Shown piece by piece: positions 60,588 through 64,000 of a stretch of DNA of 64,000 nt (within the stretch, counting starts at the first letter, position 1; each line of letters begins with the position of its first letter). The notes under the pieces are model-generated. The model had not been told where the DNA came from. It ran no database searches and saw nothing but the letters and a program-made list of their open reading frames with translations. Made by a program: the position numbers and the translations under genes. The DNA comes from Wuchereria bancrofti (Eukaryota > Nematoda > Chromadorea > Rhabditida > Onchocercidae), in contig SSBO01000001.1 in assembly GCA_005281725.1 (NCBI GenBank), positions 3,456,399 through 3,520,398 on the forward strand, in the 5' to 3' direction.

Positions 60588-62684
60588 TTTCCTGTTGTAA
60601 CTTGGTATTCAGTATTTACAATTCCGCAACTCAGTAATGAAATGCATCTCATCTAATTTTTACCGTATGTTTATGGTTCATGAATGCATCGCTACATTTT
60701 AACAAATCATAATTAGCATTTCAAAGTTTCCGTGAATTAGGAGTATTTTGGGCGATTTACGTAGTGGGTCTATTAATGTAGCTGTGATTTTGAAGTTTAG
60801 AATGTAGGGTGTAGTTGAGTTTAGCATTCCCGAACTGTAAGATGTTAGCAAAGGCAGTCAGCATGACATGTGTTTCCGACATTTAACAGTTCTAGCACTA
60901 TTGCAGTCTGAACTCTATAATGTAAAATAATCTTTAGAGTACTGCTAACAACGATGAATAATGATTTTAGCTGCTAAAGTAGGCGTGCTAAACTGTTTGT
61001 TTGGCTAGTTTAGATGGCACTGGGTTTCTGGCAGAAAATGATTGTGTAGCCAGAAATGTTTGGCTACTATTGTATCCTCCAGTCGTTATGCCTCTCTTAT
61101 CACTTATCTTCAAAATATATATCCACTGATAAAAGAGAAAATACATTTCTGGTAAGTATCCTTTCTTACTTTTCCGTTGTTGATTTTTCTGTGTCGTTTC
61201 TTCTTATGTAAAGTGATTTTTAAAACATCATCAACAACAGAGGACATTTCCATAAGTTGTCAAACTAGACAAATTATATGATTGTGGAGGGAACTGTTTG
61301 TATGGAAGTGTTATTCTCCAAAAGTGTGTTCTAAAAAGTAACCTGGCTATGAATGCAACACTGAATAAATGCAAAATTCCATCAGTTTTAAGAAAGCCAG
61401 AGCACAAATCTCAAATCCGCGTCTTTTTTGAGTATTGTCACCAGTGAAATAATTTTTAGTTCTTCCGGATGTTAACGCACTTGATTAATATATCGGTGTA
61501 GTAGCAAATAGTTACTTCTGAACTTAGTGTGTAACAGGCAATCAAAAAACCTGTGTAAAATGGAATCAAAGAATCTGAAAATTATATCTAGGAAACTGCT
61601 AGTCATATGTTTGATTACCCCTTGCAGCAACTCAAGATAGTAATCGTTTTGTGGTCATGAATTCCCCTAGGCGAAGTGTCGGTTAATTGCTAAATAGTTG
61701 GTTAACGGTTAAACACTGGCAAGTGTATTGTAATGATAAACTGTAAAAGAATGCTTATGATTTAAAAGTTGAGAGTTTGAAGTCTGCCTTCCGCAGATAC
61801 TTCGAAATCAAAATTACACTTAAGGATATTTCAGTTCACTTTTTTGGATATGACTGATGTTTTGTTGTTAGGTGTTTGATATAAATGTGCATATGTTAAC
61901 ATGTATATCTATAGTTCGTATTTGTACAAAGTAGTTCATTTATAGAATTATTGATTTCTCAGGTGTTCTGAACATACCAATCGATATTATGCTTTTACAC
62001 AGCAGTCGTGAGCGGTTTAATTACTTCTGTCCTGAAGCCATTCTGTTTTTGGTTCCGTTTACAAGTTGCACCATCTTTACTATCTTTTCTCTTTGCTAAA
62101 TGTAGTTACATGCATTGAGTTTGACAGTATTCTTTACATCGTTACCAATTATGTCAGTGGAAAGTAATTTTCAGATTGCCCGTATTGGTCTATGAGACCT
62201 GATACGGATAGCATCTCCATATTTATGGTTATTTTTTCTAAATATCTGGTGATCTTAAGCAATTAACTTGTGAAAGCTAAGCGGGAAGACAAACCAACAG
62301 TAAGAGGACATTGCTTAACTGGACTTTGTATTTAATGATGTTTACTTGTTTACTTATGTGCAGCTGTCTTTTTTATACTGTTCCTTTATGTCACGTTTGT
62401 TATTTAATTAAGCACAGCTTTCATCTTATGATAAAGAATGGTGTTAAAAATACAAGAGTTTGTTTCACAATTCAATATCTAACCTTTTCATATTTCCCTG
62501 ATCATGAATTCCAGAACCTTTATTCAGTTTTTTTCCATTTGTGTTTATGCATTTTTCTTTTATTACTCGGGAATCTGTTTATTCCGCATTTCTGTGACCA
62601 ATTTTTTGTAAAGCAAAAAGGACACGAAAGTAAAAACATTCAAACTGTTAATATAGTCGCTTTAAACATTGTTAAGGATGCGTG
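60588..62684. other. Region upstream of the R3H gene
   Basis: About 2.1 kb, no confident exon. An open plus-strand frame of about 124 codons ends at 62685 and overlaps the R3H ATG by one base, but it begins with TTG and is mostly hydrophobic low-complexity sequence. I read it as 5' leader or intron. Confidence 0.4.
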
Positions 62685-63827
62685 ATGTCATCGGAAAAGA
62701 AGACAACTGGTGAGAATGGCAGCTCGACAAGCAACTTATGTGATGAACGTAATGTTGTCCAATCAAATAAATCGGCTAAACTTGCTAAACAAAGTGGAGT
62801 AGACGAGGAGGTATCCCCATGAAAGTTTTAACGTTTTCTATATTTTTACTTCACTTTTGAGCTCTATATTGCAATATAACGGCGCACTGTTTTCAGACGT
62901 GACAATACAACTTTTCAGGACGTTGAAGAATGCAGTGAAAAGTTGAAATCAAATAATGAAGTTAAGGAAGCCACAGCTCTGTGTGTTCAGCAAATGGATA
63001 ACAGCAACATGCAGGAGACAGTTTTGATGGTCATAGCTACCTCTTATTCTTAGTCCACAGAAAGAAGTTGTTTTTATGGCCATATTTTTTCCTGTGTGCC
63101 TGAATTTTCATTGAGCTTCATAGCTCAGAAGTTGCTCTTCTGTCAGGTGTTTGTTCAACCAATACACTTATTATAGGCTTTAGATAGGTTTTTGATTAGG
63201 GTGTGGAGAAAATTTTTCTTTTCCATTTATCTTATAATTCCCCTGTTTAATTGATTATTTCTCTACAGGCTTCTTTTTGCTATTCATAGCTCGAAGGGAA
63301 AATGATCTCTTTAAAAAAAAATGATATATTACGCCTTGTTTACTTTAACCGATTTAAGGAAGTGTTGGAAGCTTTGTACCTCTCTGCAGAAGTCTGTTAA
63401 CGTTTAGCAATTATTACTACAAAAAAAATGCTAAATTTTCCAGTAAATTTCAGTCGCCTCATCGTATCAGTCTGAATGTAACTGTATCAACAAAACCCAA
63501 AGTACTTGTTCGTAGCCAGGCATTTTCGGGTGATGATGATTCTGGGGTTTCTGCTAGGCATACTCCAACGTCACGCTTTCTTGCTTCACGTTCTACTTTT
63601 TCTTCTGCTTCATTTGGTTTGTTTTATAATGTTTTGATGAATATTTTTGAATTTGTATTCTTTTCGTGAATTAAATTTTAGACTCTGGCCACGGTCACGA
63701 TTACAGGGATTCGACTGGCATTAATTTGCTTTCATTTATCACATGTACACTGCACAAGAATTCGAAGGATCGACATATGTTGTTACAACTCGAACAGCAT
63801 ATGACAAAGCTTATTAAAGATCCGACG
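62685..63827 (+). CDS. R3H-domain RNA-binding protein (R3HDM/encore type), 5' part
   Basis: Exons at 62685-62810 (MSSEKKTTGENGSSTSN and on), 62919-63020, 63454-63616 (Ser/Thr-rich, with RSQAFSGDDDSG) and 63682-63827. The last exon gives DSTGINLLSFITCTLHKNSK, then KDRHMLLQLEQHMTKLIKDP. This is the conserved segment just before and into the R3H domain of R3HDM1/2, ARPP21 and Drosophila encore. The R3H core (RxxxH), SUZ motif and C-terminus lie beyond the window. The family binds single-stranded nucleic acid and, in flies, acts in germline mRNA control. The gene is cut by the right edge; its last visible donor is GTGAGT at 63828. Confidence 0.75.
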
Positions 63828-64000
63828 TGAGTGAGCGTAAATTACTTCTTATAAAATTATGTTTGGTCTACATTTCAATTTGAGAAATAACTAGGAGTGT
63901 GAAGTATTTATGTAGAAAATATTGGTTACATTAATTGCGAAGGATATCTCCGTGATGATTAGCTAATAGAAGGTTGTGTACAGCTTGACTTTGCACTTGT

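Noticed and set aside
62311..62685. 124-codon plus-strand frame overlapping the R3H start by one base
   Set aside because: Begins with TTG, hydrophobic low-complexity content typical of T-rich DNA, no family features.

Overview
The window is nuclear DNA from a nematode, most likely a filarial worm of the Brugia/Onchocerca/Loa type. It is AT-rich, its genes have many short introns with TTTCAG-type acceptors, several start codons sit just downstream of an unpaired acceptor (the pattern of spliced-leader trans-splicing), and its proteins are nematode-like: a LET-2-type basement-membrane collagen, a PDR-1-size parkin and a UCR-1 with an inactive protease motif. No rRNA, tRNA, CRISPR array, transposase or bacterial insert was seen.

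Layout. 1-2163 (-): an unrecognised multi-exon gene that runs off the left edge. 3131-3943 (+): only the last three exons of an ST13/Hip co-chaperone gene. 4412-14233 (-): a tight same-strand trio, SNF5/SMARCB1, then Y14/RBM8A, then GPATCH1. 15080-17651 (+): TMEM33. 18651-20161 (+): an unrecognised four-span membrane protein. 20162-28300: gene-poor, with exons of a possible secreted protein, small repeats and a doubtful short ORF. 28301-30655 (+): parkin. 31564-34584 (-): Pescadillo, head-to-head with ribosomal protein L9 at 35217-36174 (+). 37373-45673 (-): a complete type IV collagen gene. 48821-50791 (-): a small heat-shock protein. 54264-57609 and 57939-59864 (+): ubiquinol-cytochrome c reductase core protein 1, followed closely by the Rieske iron-sulfur protein. 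60382-60587 (-): a possible small orphan gene. 62685 onward (+): the 5' part of an R3H-domain RNA-binding protein.

Functional links. Three arrangements look meaningful. SNF5, Y14 and GPATCH1 (chromatin remodelling, exon-junction complex, spliceosome) have the spacing of a trans-spliced operon: an AATAAA about 40-50 nt before the acceptor of each downstream gene. Two complex III subunits lie in tandem with a candidate trans-splice site between them. Pescadillo (60S assembly) and RPL9 (60S subunit) diverge from one short intergenic region. Other points are GC-AG introns in SNF5 and in the collagen gene, locally duplicated splice sites in GPATCH1 and UCR-1, and an ST13 3' end separated from the rest of its gene. 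Exon coordinates come from reading splice signals together with remembered family alignments. No transcript evidence was available.
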